Source: Prevotella sp. UBA4268 (GTDB lineage Bacteria; Bacteroidota; Bacteroidia; Bacteroidales; Bacteroidaceae). Taken from it: DNA of 64,000 nucleotides. The translations under genes were made by a program, and so were the position numbers. Below are positions 46,744 through 55,950 of this stretch, in pieces. The stretch covers positions 3,379 to 67,378 of the forward strand of contig DGWC01000103.1 of assembly GCA_002395135.1 (NCBI GenBank). The letters are read 5' to 3'. The number at the start of each line of letters is the position of its first letter. Position 1 is the first letter of the stretch. The notes under the pieces are model-generated. The model searched no databases. It was not told the origin of the DNA and worked only from the letters and a program-made list of their open reading frames with translations.

Positions 46744-46912
46744 AATAACTATGCAATCTATTTACAACACCTATCTTTATAAAAAGTAAAACAAGTTGTT
46801 TTGGTATGCGAAACCTATGGTTTTGTCATCCGAAACCTATGGTTTTGGAGAATAAAACAACTTGTTTTACTTTTTTAGCAAACAGTTTTTATATGCAAAA
46901 CACTAACATTTT
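46744..46912. repeat. 22-nt periodic A-tract/T-tract array, copy 2
   Basis: Unit centres fall at 46751, 46773, 46795, 46817, 46839 and 46861, exactly 22 bases apart, with two weaker units at about 46883 and 46905. The two central units are A3-C-CTATG-G-T4. They are flanked on each side by an odd perfect palindrome, AAAACAA-G-TTGTTTT (46795) and AAAACAA-C-TTGTTTT (46861). The region fills most of the 298-base gap between fbp and the HU-like gene. No Bacteroidota -7 box was seen here, so the HU-like gene's promoter is unclear. Confidence 0.85.
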
Positions 46913-47014
46913 AACATAAGCAACAATATTTCAGCAAGTTATACAACAACAGCAAAGCACGAAACAATCATTAGTAAACACACATATTTCAATCACTTAA
47001 ACAGCGACATAATT

Positions 47015-47431
47015 ATGGCAATACATATCAAATTGATTCGCAACAACATCAAGCGCAGCAGTTCTTACGGAAAGTTTTTCGCAAAGGCCGTGAGCCAAGG
47101 AAGAATAACGCTTGACGAAATTGCAGCCGAGGCATGCAGAAACAGCGGCTTCAACAAAGGCGATGTTATCGGTGTGGTAACCGAAATACAGGATATTCTC
47201 AAACAAAGACTCTCCGACGGCCAAACAGTAGTACTCCTTGGAATAGGCAGTTTCAGTCTACGGGTGGAGAGTATGGGCGTTGACGATCCTCGTGACTTCA
47301 ATATCCGGCTCCATATCAAGCGCATCATCTGCGGTTTCCTGCCATCTGGCCGTCGCAAAAACGACAGACACATCCTCTACGATGTCTGCGAAGACGTGAA
47401 AACAGTATGGCAACAAGGATTCAAACCATAA
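47015..47431 (+). CDS. HU-like DNA-binding protein
   Basis: A 138-residue member of the Bacteroidota HU-like group. The N-terminal HU-type part shows KFFAKAVSQGRITLDEIAAEAC and the VVLLGIGSFSLRVES turn, where canonical HU has a GFGTF motif. A longer C-terminal tail (DFNIRLHIKRIICGFLPSGRR and beyond) replaces the usual DNA-binding arm ending. Such proteins bend DNA. Its stop codon overlaps by two bases the T-run of the tracrRNA terminator on the other strand, so the gene and the tracrRNA converge. Confidence 0.82.
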   Translation: MAIHIKLIRNNIKRSSSYGKFFAKAVSQGRITLDEIAAEACRNSGFNKGDVIGVVTEIQDILKQRLSDGQTVVLLGIGSFSLRVESMGVDDPRDFNIRLHIKRIICGFLPSGRRKNDRHILYDVCEDVKTVWQQGFKP

Positions 47432-47517
47432 AAAAGTCCACCGTTAAAGGACGATGGACAAGAACCTAATGTTTTCACAACGGAATAATCCTTATTGTGA
47501 TTTGCTAAAAATTAGTG
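47430..47517 (-). ncRNA. tracrRNA of the type II-C CRISPR system
   Basis: On the minus strand, bases about 47517-47493 are an anti-repeat. They pair with the 5' part of the crRNA-sense repeat through 12 pairs (UUGUGAUUUGCU), one bulged G on the crRNA side, and ten more pairs (AAAAAUUAGU). Next come a short nexus hairpin (GGATTATTCC), a single-stranded stretch, and a terminator stem (47459-47452 with 47443-47436, one G-U pair) followed by six T. A -33/-7 promoter lies just upstream. Predicted length is about 85-90 nt. The layout duplex, nexus, terminator is what Cas9 tracrRNAs require; the precise 5' end is inferred. Confidence 0.88.
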
Positions 47518-47520
47518 TTG

Positions 47521-47552
47521 CAAATATAAATATTTTCTATGAAAACACCAAA
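47521..47552 (-). promoter_or_regulatory. Promoter of the tracrRNA
   Basis: On the minus strand TTTG (47552-47549) and TATATTTG (47528-47521) are 20 bases apart and direct transcription straight into the anti-repeat. It is divergent from cas9. Confidence 0.78.
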
Positions 47553-47570
47553 TATTTCAAAAGATATTTG

Positions 47571-47578
47571 TAAATTTG
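47571..47578 (+). promoter_or_regulatory. Possible -7 box of the cas9-cas1-cas2 operon
   Basis: TAAATTTG lies 27 bases before the cas9 ATG. A TTTG at the expected distance upstream is missing, so the promoter may be weak, or cas9 may also be read through from the HU-like gene. Confidence 0.45.
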
Positions 47579-47605
47579 TGGCAGATAATACAAAATCAAC
47601 AAACA

Positions 47606-50600
47606 ATGAAGAAGATTCTTGGTTTAGATTTAGGAACAAATAGCATTGGGTGGGCTGTAGTGAATGCCAATGAAACAGCACGTGAAAACGATACCGTATA
47701 TTTAAAACCATTTGGTATAAGTTCTGCTGGCAGTAGAATAATACCCATGTCAGCAGACATTTTGGGCGACTTCGACAAAGGCAATTCCATTTCGCAAACA
47801 GCAGAACGAACAAGATTAAGAATGACCCGCCGACTACGCGAACGCAATCTTCTTCGTCGTGAACGACTGCTCAGAGTGTTGAGCGTCATGGATTTTTTAC
47901 CGGAGCACTTTGCTTCGAGAATCAACCGATACGGCAAGTTTGTTGATGATTGTGAGCCGAAACTTCCTTGGAGAACAAGTAAAAGCGGCCATGCGGAGTT
48001 TCTTTTCCAAGACTCTTTCCAAGAAATGCTGGCCGATTTTGCCCAACATCAACCTCAACTGTTGGCTGATGGAAAGAAAGTTCCTTACGACTGGACCATC
48101 TATTATTTGCGCAAGAAGGCCTTAACCCATAGAATCACCAAAGAAGAACTTGCCTGGATATTGTTGCAGTTTAACCAAAAGCGTGGTTATTACCAATTAA
48201 GAGGTGAAGACGAAGAAGAAGATGCCTCCAAGAAAGTGGAGTACCTATCGCAAAAAGTGATAAGAGTAGAGGCAACAGACGAGAAAAAAGGAGAAGACAC
48301 ATGGTACAACGTATATCTTGAAAACGGAATGATATACCGGCGTACGAGCCGTTTTCCATTAGACTGGGAAGGAAAGACAAAAGAGTTTATTGTAACCACC
48401 GACCTTGAGAAAGACGGTTCTCCCAAAGCCAACAAATATGGAGAGATAAAGCGCTCGTTCCGTGCTCCGAAAGAAGATGATTGGACTTTGCTCAAAAAGA
48501 AGACGGAATACGACATTGAGCAGAGCCACAAGACGGTTGGCTGTTACATCTACGATGCCCTATTGACGAATCCATCACAAAAGATTATAGGTAAACTCGT
48601 CCGTACTGTAGAAAGGAAGTATTATAAAGAAGAATTAAAGAGAATTCTTGAAATACAGCAAGAATTAATACCAGAACTCAGAGACACCTCCCTATATTTA
48701 AGATGTGTTGAGGAACTCTACCCCACCAACAAGGCTCACCGCAACAGTTTAGGGAAGCCAGATTTTGTGCGCCTGTTTGTTGATGACATTCTGTTTTATC
48801 AACGTCCGCTGAAAAGCAAGAAGTCACTAATAGACAACTGCCCTTACGAATACCATCTTGACAAAGACGGCAACATCCATCCAGTGAAGTGTGTTGCCAA
48901 ATCAAACCCACTCTTTCAAGAATTCAGATTGTGGCAATTCGTTCAAAACCTGCGTATTTATCAACGGGAAAAGACCGTCTATGACAGACAGTTGGATTTG
49001 TTTAGCAACACTCCTGCAGGGAAACTGCAAACAGATGTTGACGTAACTTCTTGTTTTCTCAAATCGGAAGAAGACTATGTCATGCTATTCAACTGGCTCA
49101 ATGAAAGAAGTTCCATCAAGCAAGACACACTGCTTAACACCTATTTCAAAATAAAAAAGGAGAAAGGAAAAGACAAATATCCATACCGCTGGAACTACGT
49201 AGAAGATAAAGAGTATCCATGTAATGAGACGCGCGCCGCTATTCTTGCTGGTTTGGAGAAATGTAATGTATGTGCCGATTTCCTCACCCATGAGAATGAA
49301 ATGGCATTATGGCATATTCTCTATTCCATTGAAGACAAAATCGAAATCAATAAAGCATTGAATTCGTTTGCTGACAAGCACCAACTTGGAAGCAATTTCG
49401 CCGAGGTGTTCAGTAAAATAAAACCATTCAAGAAAGACTACGGCTCATATTCAGAGAAAGCCATCAAGAAGTTGCTGTCACTGATGCGAATGGGCAGTTA
49501 CTGGAGTGATGCAAATATCGACGCAAAAACTCGTGAACGAATCGAGAAAATCATTACCGGAGAATACGACGAGCGCATCAAGAACCGTGTCAGGGAAAAA
49601 GCCATCAACCTGACAGACATTAATTATTTCAAAGGCTTACCCGTATGGCTTGCATGCTATATCGTTTATGACCGTCACTCCGAAGCACAGGAAATAGAAA
49701 AATGGAATAAACCCGAGGATATTGACCAATATTTAAATACCTTCAGGCAGCATTCACTTCGCAATCCCATCGTCGAGCAATTGGTTACAGAAACGCTGCG
49801 CACCGTCAGAGACGTCTGGAAACAGGAAGGGCAAATAGACGAGATTCACCTGGAACTTGGTAGAGAGATGAAGAATCCTGCCGACAAGCGCAGGCAGATG
49901 ACAGAGCGCATTCAGCAAAACGAAAACACCAACCTGCGCATCAAGGCCATGCTGATGGAGTTCATGAATCCTGATTTGGGCATTGACAACGTCCGTCCCC
50001 ATTCTCCCAGCCAGCAAGAAATCCTGCGCATTTATGAAGAAAACGCATTAGACAATCTTAGCAAAGAAGACAAAGAATACGACTTCATATCTAAAGTGTC
50101 AAAATTGGCCCAGCCGTCGAAATCGGATATTATCAGATACAAGTGTTGGCTTGAACAGAAATACCAGTCACCATATACAGGAAGAATGATTCCCCTCTCC
50201 AAACTGTTCACTTCGGCCTATGAGATAGAACATGTGATTCCTCAATCCCGCTATTTCGACGATTCGTTCAGCAACAAAGTTATCTGTGAGTCGGAAGTCA
50301 ACAAACTCAAAGACCGGCAACTCGGCTACGAGTTCATCAAGAACCACGCAGGGGAAATTGTGCAACTCAGCCAAGGGGGTACTGTCAAGATTCTGTCGGT
50401 TGATGCTTATGAGAAGTTCGTAAAGGACTACTATGCCAACAACCGAACAAAAATGAAGAAACTTTTAATGGATGATATCCCTGACGGTTTCATTGAGAGA
50501 CAAATGAATGACAGTCGCTATATCAGCAAAGTAGTAAAAGGACTGCTCTCCAACATCGTTCGTGAGAAACAAGCAAATGGAGAGTATGAACAAGAAGCAG

Positions 50601-52237
50601 TATCTAAAAACCTCATCTCGTGTAACGGCACCATTACAGACCGACTGAAAAAAGACTGGGGCATGAACGAAGTATGGAACAGCATTATACTGCCACGTTT
50701 CCAACGACTCAACCAATTGACTGGTAAAAACTGCTTTACAACCTTTAACCGCGAAGGTCATGAGATTCCCAATATGCCATTAGAACTGCAGAAAGGTTTT
50801 AATAAGAAACGCATAGACCACCGCCACCATGCCATGGATGCAATAATCATTGCCTGCGCAACTCGTGAACATGTAAACCTGCTCAACAACGAAGCAGCGC
50901 ATTCTAAGCACAATGCCAACAGATATCAACTGCAACGCAAATTGAGACGATTTGAAACCGTTATCATTAACGGAAAAGAGCGTGAAATAGCACAGGAATT
51001 CATAAAGCCTTGGGACACCTTTACTACAGACTCATGGCAGATATTAGACAACATCATTGTCAGTTTCAAACAGAATCTGCGCGTCATCAACAAGACAACC
51101 AACCACTATCAACATTTCGACCAGAAAGGGAAAAAAGGTCTTGAGAAACAGAACCATGGCGACAGTTGGGCCATTCGCAAATCCATGCATAAGGACACCG
51201 TCTTTGGCGAAGTGAACTTACGCATGAAAAAGACCGTATCACTGAACGATGCAGTCAAGAAACCAGAAAACATTGTAAATAAGGATTTCAAGAAGAAAGT
51301 GAAAGAACTGCTTTACAACGGTTATGATGCTAAGTCTATCAAGAAATATGTTGAAGAAAACAAGGACATCTGGTCAGACATCAACCTGTCTAAGATTGAA
51401 ATATACTATTTCACTAAGGATGAGAAGAAAAGGAATGGTGAGCCCAAGGAGCGATACTTTGCTACACGTAAGCCCCTTGACACAAGTTTCGACCAAAAGA
51501 GAATCAAAGAGAGCGTGACAGATACTGGCATTCAGAAGATACTCTTAGCCCATCTGGCTTCGAAAGAAGACAATCCTGAATTAGCATTTTCACCAGATGG
51601 CATTGATGAAATGAACCGCAACATTGTTGCTCTCAACAACGGAAAGTTCCACCAGCCTATTTTGAAAGTTCGCGTTTACGAGAAAGCAGAAAAGTTTGCC
51701 GTTGGTCAAACGGGAAATAAGAATAAGAAATTTGTAGAGGCTGCCAAAGGCACTAATTTATTCTTTGCATTCTTTGAAACTGAAAAAGAGGACAAAGAAA
51801 GTGGCAATAAAGAAGCCATACGCTCGTACACGACCATACCTCTCAATGTTATGATTGACTGTCAAAAGAAATATGGAGCACACTGGCGCAGCAATATTGA
51901 GGTTTTCCTGAAAGACAAAGACATGGTGGATGCTGAGGCAAAACTTTTGTTTATTCTTACTCCCAACGACCTGATTTATGTCCCAACTAATGAAGATACT
52001 TCTAATGGTATAATGCAAATCGATAAAAAACGAATTTATAAAACAGTTAGTTTCAATAAATACCAATGTTTCTGCATAAACAGTAACGTTGCAACTCCTA
52101 TCATAAACAAAGTAGAATACACGGCATCCAACAAAATGGAACGTGCCATAACAGGCGAGATGATCAAAGAAACCTGCATTCCCATCAAGGTAGACAGATT
52201 AGGTAATATAATAGAGTTGAATGGCACTAAAGTTTAG
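47606..52237 (+). CDS. cas9: Cas9 endonuclease, type II-C, large form
   Basis: A 1543-residue RNA-guided DNA endonuclease. RuvC-I is LGLDLGTNSIGWAVV with catalytic Asp8. The arginine-rich bridge helix follows (residues about 60-85, RLRMTRRLRERNLLRRERLL). RuvC-II is HLELGREM with Glu750, the HNH domain has YEIEHVIPQSRYFDDS with His876, and RuvC-III is DHRHHAMDA with His1075 and Asp1078. All catalytic residues of both nuclease centres are intact. The size places it among the long II-C enzymes of Bacteroidota. The ATG at 47606 was chosen because an upstream TTG lies inside the promoter region. No csn2 or cas4 is present. cas1 starts 12 bases after the stop codon. Confidence 0.97.
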   Translation: MKKILGLDLGTNSIGWAVVNANETARENDTVYLKPFGISSAGSRIIPMSADILGDFDKGNSISQTAERTRLRMTRRLRERNLLRRERLLRVLSVMDFLPEHFASRINRYGKFVDDCEPKLPWRTSKSGHAEFLFQDSFQEMLADFAQHQPQLLADGKKVPYDWTIYYLRKKALTHRITKEELAWILLQFNQKRGYYQLRGEDEEEDASKKVEYLSQKVIRVEATDEKKGEDTWYNVYLENGMIYRRTSRFPLDWEGKTKEFIVTTDLEKDGSPKANKYGEIKRSFRAPKEDDWTLLKKKTEYDIEQSHKTVGCYIYDALLTNPSQKIIGKLVRTVERKYYKEELKRILEIQQELIPELRDTSLYLRCVEELYPTNKAHRNSLGKPDFVRLFVDDILFYQRPLKSKKSLIDNCPYEYHLDKDGNIHPVKCVAKSNPLFQEFRLWQFVQNLRIYQREKTVYDRQLDLFSNTPAGKLQTDVDVTSCFLKSEEDYVMLFNWLNERSSIKQDTLLNTYFKIKKEKGKDKYPYRWNYVEDKEYPCNETRAAILAGLEKCNVCADFLTHENEMALWHILYSIEDKIEINKALNSFADKHQLGSNFAEVFSKIKPFKKDYGSYSEKAIKKLLSLMRMGSYWSDANIDAKTRERIEKIITGEYDERIKNRVREKAINLTDINYFKGLPVWLACYIVYDRHSEAQEIEKWNKPEDIDQYLNTFRQHSLRNPIVEQLVTETLRTVRDVWKQEGQIDEIHLELGREMKNPADKRRQMTERIQQNENTNLRIKAMLMEFMNPDLGIDNVRPHSPSQQEILRIYEENALDNLSKEDKEYDFISKVSKLAQPSKSDIIRYKCWLEQKYQSPYTGRMIPLSKLFTSAYEIEHVIPQSRYFDDSFSNKVICESEVNKLKDRQLGYEFIKNHAGEIVQLSQGGTVKILSVDAYEKFVKDYYANNRTKMKKLLMDDIPDGFIERQMNDSRYISKVVKGLLSNIVREKQANGEYEQEAVSKNLISCNGTITDRLKKDWGMNEVWNSIILPRFQRLNQLTGKNCFTTFNREGHEIPNMPLELQKGFNKKRIDHRHHAMDAIIIACATREHVNLLNNEAAHSKHNANRYQLQRKLRRFETVIINGKEREIAQEFIKPWDTFTTDSWQILDNIIVSFKQNLRVINKTTNHYQHFDQKGKKGLEKQNHGDSWAIRKSMHKDTVFGEVNLRMKKTVSLNDAVKKPENIVNKDFKKKVKELLYNGYDAKSIKKYVEENKDIWSDINLSKIEIYYFTKDEKKRNGEPKERYFATRKPLDTSFDQKRIKESVTDTGIQKILLAHLASKEDNPELAFSPDGIDEMNRNIVALNNGKFHQPILKVRVYEKAEKFAVGQTGNKNKKFVEAAKGTNLFFAFFETEKEDKESGNKEAIRSYTTIPLNVMIDCQKKYGAHWRSNIEVFLKDKDMVDAEAKLLFILTPNDLIYVPTNEDTSNGIMQIDKKRIYKTVSFNKYQCFCINSNVATPIINKVEYTASNKMERAITGEMIKETCIPIKVDRLGNIIELNGTKV

Positions 52238-52249
52238 AAGTTGTTTTCT

Positions 52250-53520
<1,271 letters not shown>

Positions 53521-53560
53521 AAAAGGAGAATTCCAACATAATGATGGAACTCTCCTTTTT
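53521..53560. terminator. Bidirectional terminator between cas2 and the CRISPR array
   Basis: A 15-base stem (53521-53535 with 53545-53559) with one mismatch and a nine-base loop starts right at the cas2 stop codon. It ends in a T-run on the plus strand and TTTT on the minus strand, so it can stop both cas transcripts and leftward array transcripts. Confidence 0.85.
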
Positions 53561-53629
53561 CTTTGCAGTATTTTTTATTTTCTATTTTTCTTTGTAACCA
53601 CCTGATTATCATTTCTTTCTACTAATCGA
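53561..53629. other. Candidate CRISPR leader (adaptation end)
   Basis: A 69-base, T-rich tract between the terminator and the first intact repeat. It is the only AT-rich flank next to perfect repeats and lies beside cas2; the far end of the array has a decayed repeat. Being the leader is inferred from that polarity. Confidence 0.5.
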
Positions 53630-55061
53630 GATGTTTATGCTACTGCAAAGATACTAATTTTTCAGCAAATCACAACAGATGGTTGCGTCAATATCGAGTT
53701 CAATTGGATGTTTATGCTACTGCAAAGATACTAATTTTTCAGCAAATCACAACTTTACCCGATGCTGCGCCTAATTGCTTATAGATGTTTATGCTACTGC
53801 AAAGATACTAATTTTTCAGCAAATCACAACGGCGGTGGTAACGACATGAAGGTGATGGAGGATGTTTATGCTACTGCAAAGATACTAATTTTTCAGCAAA
53901 TCACAACAGGTTCTTTTGTTAGTCCGCAGGCTGGAGAGATGTTTATGCTACTGCAAAGATACTAATTTTTCAGCAAATCACAACTGCACCTTGTCACGGT
54001 ATTTTGATGGCTGTGATGTTTATGCTACTGCAAAGATACTAATTTTTCAGCAAATCACAACTGTTCGCGGCCGCGTATCAGAAAATATGGTGATGTTTAT
54101 GCTACTGCAAAGATACTAATTTTTCAGCAAATCACAACTCTATTACGTTAAATATTCCTTTTTATTATGATGTTTATGCTACTGCAAAGATACTAATTTT
54201 TCAGCAAATCACAACTCACAACAGACGAGAAGTTGTTAGGGTCAAGATGTTTATGCTACTGCAAAGATACTAATTTTTCAGCAAATCACAACATCGTTTG
54301 TTTTCTTCAGAGTCTATGTCTGATGTTTATGCTACTGCAAAGATACTAATTTTTCAGCAAATCACAACCACCAAACAAAGTATATTTTGCCCTATAAAGA
54401 TGTTTATGCTACTGCAAAGATACTAATTTTTCAGCAAATCACAACTATTGAATGTGTTACACCAAGCGTCAGAAGGATGTTTATGCTACTGCAAAGATAC
54501 TAATTTTTCAGCAAATCACAACCAAAACCTACACACATATATTCATCACTTAGATGTTTATGCTACTGCAAAGATACTAATTTTTCAGCAAATCACAACA
54601 GAATGAGATTAGTCTATAAGTTCTACATAGATGTTTATGCTACTGCAAAGATACTAATTTTTCAGCAAATCACAACAATGTCGCATACCGCCGCATGGGC
54701 ACGCCCGATGTTTATGCTACTGCAAAGATACTAATTCTTCAGCAAATCACAACCGTGGTGAGGGCTGCTGTGGTACAGCAGCAGATGTTTATGCTACTGC
54801 AAAGATACTAATTTTTCAGCAAATCACAACAAATTCTGCTCCTTGGCTTGATTGATGAAGGATGTTTATGCTACTGCAAAGATACTAATTTTTCAGCAAA
54901 TCACAACGGACAAAATGCTCACAAAAAAAGTGCCGCCGATGTTTATGCTACTGCAAAGATACTAATTTTTCAGCAAATCACAACCATAATCGGGGTAATT
55001 GATATTTTTCTTGAGGTGTTTATGCCACTGCGAAAGTACCAACATTCGGCAAACAACATCA
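53630..55061 (-). CRISPR. Type II-C CRISPR array: 18 intact repeats, 1 degenerate repeat, 18 spacers
   Basis: The repeat is 47 bases and the period 77 bases. Repeats start at 53630, 53707, 53784, 53861, 53938, 54015, 54092, 54169, 54246, 54322, 54399, 54476, 54553, 54630, 54707, 54784, 54861 and 54938, with a degenerate copy at 55015-55061. Spacers are 30 bases except the ninth (29). The repeat at 54707 has one T-to-C change. Read as crRNA (minus strand) the repeat begins GTTGTGATTTGCTG, the end that pairs with the tracrRNA. In that sense GTTG at repeat positions 1-4 and TATCTTTG at 24-31 are 19 bases apart, a Bacteroidota promoter layout inside every intact repeat. No spacer match within this window was noticed. 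Confidence 0.98.
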
Positions 55062-55127
55062 TAAAGCATTGACAACAAGCAGTATACGCTCATCGACTCA
55101 ACCCATCATGCAGTTTCATATAGGCAT

Positions 55128-55207
55128 AGAAAAAGCCTTGTATAAAACATGTGCTGCTTCGAAAGGATGGCTCCGCGAGCGCAATAATCATATCTTATAC
55201 AAGGCTT
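55128..55207 (-). terminator. Large inverted repeat, probable terminator of the DUF3127 gene
   Basis: A perfect 13-base inverted repeat (55133-55145 and 55195-55207) encloses 49 bases that contain a small hairpin, GCTC-CGC-GAGC (55170-55180). Read on the minus strand it follows the DUF3127 stop codon by 28 bases and ends in a TTTTT run. The rest of 55062-55235 shows no gene. Confidence 0.55.
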
Positions 55208-55235
55208 ACATATACTTCTGCCGCTCATTTAAGCA

Positions 55236-55685
55236 TCAGAAGGGCAGATCGTCGGCAGCACTCTCGCCTTCTTGCGGCTGTGCCGGAGGGAACGGAGTGG
55301 CCTGCTGAACTGGCTGTCCCACAGGTGCTGCACTGGCGGGTGGCGGCGGCGGGAAGGCACCAGGTGCTGCCATGGGCTGCTGTCCCATCATTGCTGCCTG
55401 CGCAGCAGCGGGATCCACTCTGTCAACACGCCACGCAGAGAGCGTATTATACCATCTTCCCTGATATTCGCGCGCATCTACGTCGAAACTAACGCGCAAT
55501 TCCTCACCTATCTGGATATTCATACTCGCGATTCTGTCTGCTCCAAACACGCGGAAACAGCATTTTCGCGGATACTGATCGTGGGTTTCAATAACATATT
55601 CCTGACTTTTCCAGGCATTACCTGTGCGCGATGAAACACCGCCCTGCTCTGGAAGCACGGCAATAACTTTTCCTTCTAATTCCAT
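55236..55685 (-). CDS. DUF3127 protein with SSB-like acidic C-terminal tip
   Basis: A 149-residue protein starting at the ATG at 55685 (MELEGKVIAVL). Residues 1-85 match the Bacteroidota DUF3127 domain: SRTGNAWKSQEYVIETHDQYPRK in two blocks, then IGEELRVSFDVDAREYQGRW and NTLSAWRVDRV, an OB-fold-like pattern. The second half is a Pro/Ala/Gln-rich linker ending in the acidic tip DDLPF, closely similar to the partner-binding tip of single-stranded DNA-binding proteins. A DNA-binding role with protein partners is therefore plausible but unproven. A start 17 codons upstream is possible and less likely. It is divergent from dnaN, consistent with a replication or repair role. Confidence 0.82.
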   Translation of the reverse strand: MELEGKVIAVLPEQGGVSSRTGNAWKSQEYVIETHDQYPRKCCFRVFGADRIASMNIQIGEELRVSFDVDAREYQGRWYNTLSAWRVDRVDPAAAQAAMMGQQPMAAPGAFPPPPPASAAPVGQPVQQATPFPPAQPQEGESAADDLPF

Positions 55686-55850
55686 ATTCTTATTATTATT
55701 GAATGATTTAATGATAGTTTCAACCATGATGGCCATTGGCTTTGAGGTGTCTGCAATGATTGCTGCAGCGCGATAAAGCCGGCTCTTTTTGCTTTCAGTT
55801 TGCGAAATTAATAAAATAGTTCTAAAATGAGAAACTTTTTGAGTGTTTTT

Positions 55851-55882
55851 TTTGTTTTCCTAATCGGTTTTTTGTATTTTTG
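55851..55882 (+). promoter_or_regulatory. Promoter of the dnaN operon
   Basis: TTTG at 55851-55854 and TATTTTTG at 55875-55882 with a 20-base spacer, about 65 bases ahead of the dnaN ATG. Confidence 0.75.
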
Positions 55883-55950
55883 TACCCAATTGCAAGGCAT
55901 GAAACCGGCAAGAGAGAAAATAAGAATACTGAATAAATTAATAGACACCT

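Noticed and set aside
47436-47459. Hairpin after the HU-like gene read as a plus-strand terminator
   Set aside because: On the plus strand no T-run follows it; on the minus strand T6 follows, fitting the tracrRNA terminator instead.
47493-47525. Plus-strand tracrRNA or a stray extra repeat near cas9
   Set aside because: The plus strand here is repeat-like, not complementary to the crRNA-sense repeat. Only the minus strand gives an anti-repeat, and it alone has a promoter, nexus and terminator.
47576-47605. Upstream TTG as cas9 start (10 extra residues)
   Set aside because: It overlaps the -7 box, whereas the ATG at 47606 gives the usual Cas9 N-terminus KKILGLDLGT.
53762-55072. Short open frames (60-75 codons) inside the CRISPR array
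   Set aside because: They are translations of the 47-base repeat (recurring DVYATAKILIFQQITT) and spacers, not genes.
55069-55308. 79-codon plus-strand frame beyond the array
   Set aside because: It spans the inverted repeat and runs antisense into the DUF3127 coding region; no protein character.
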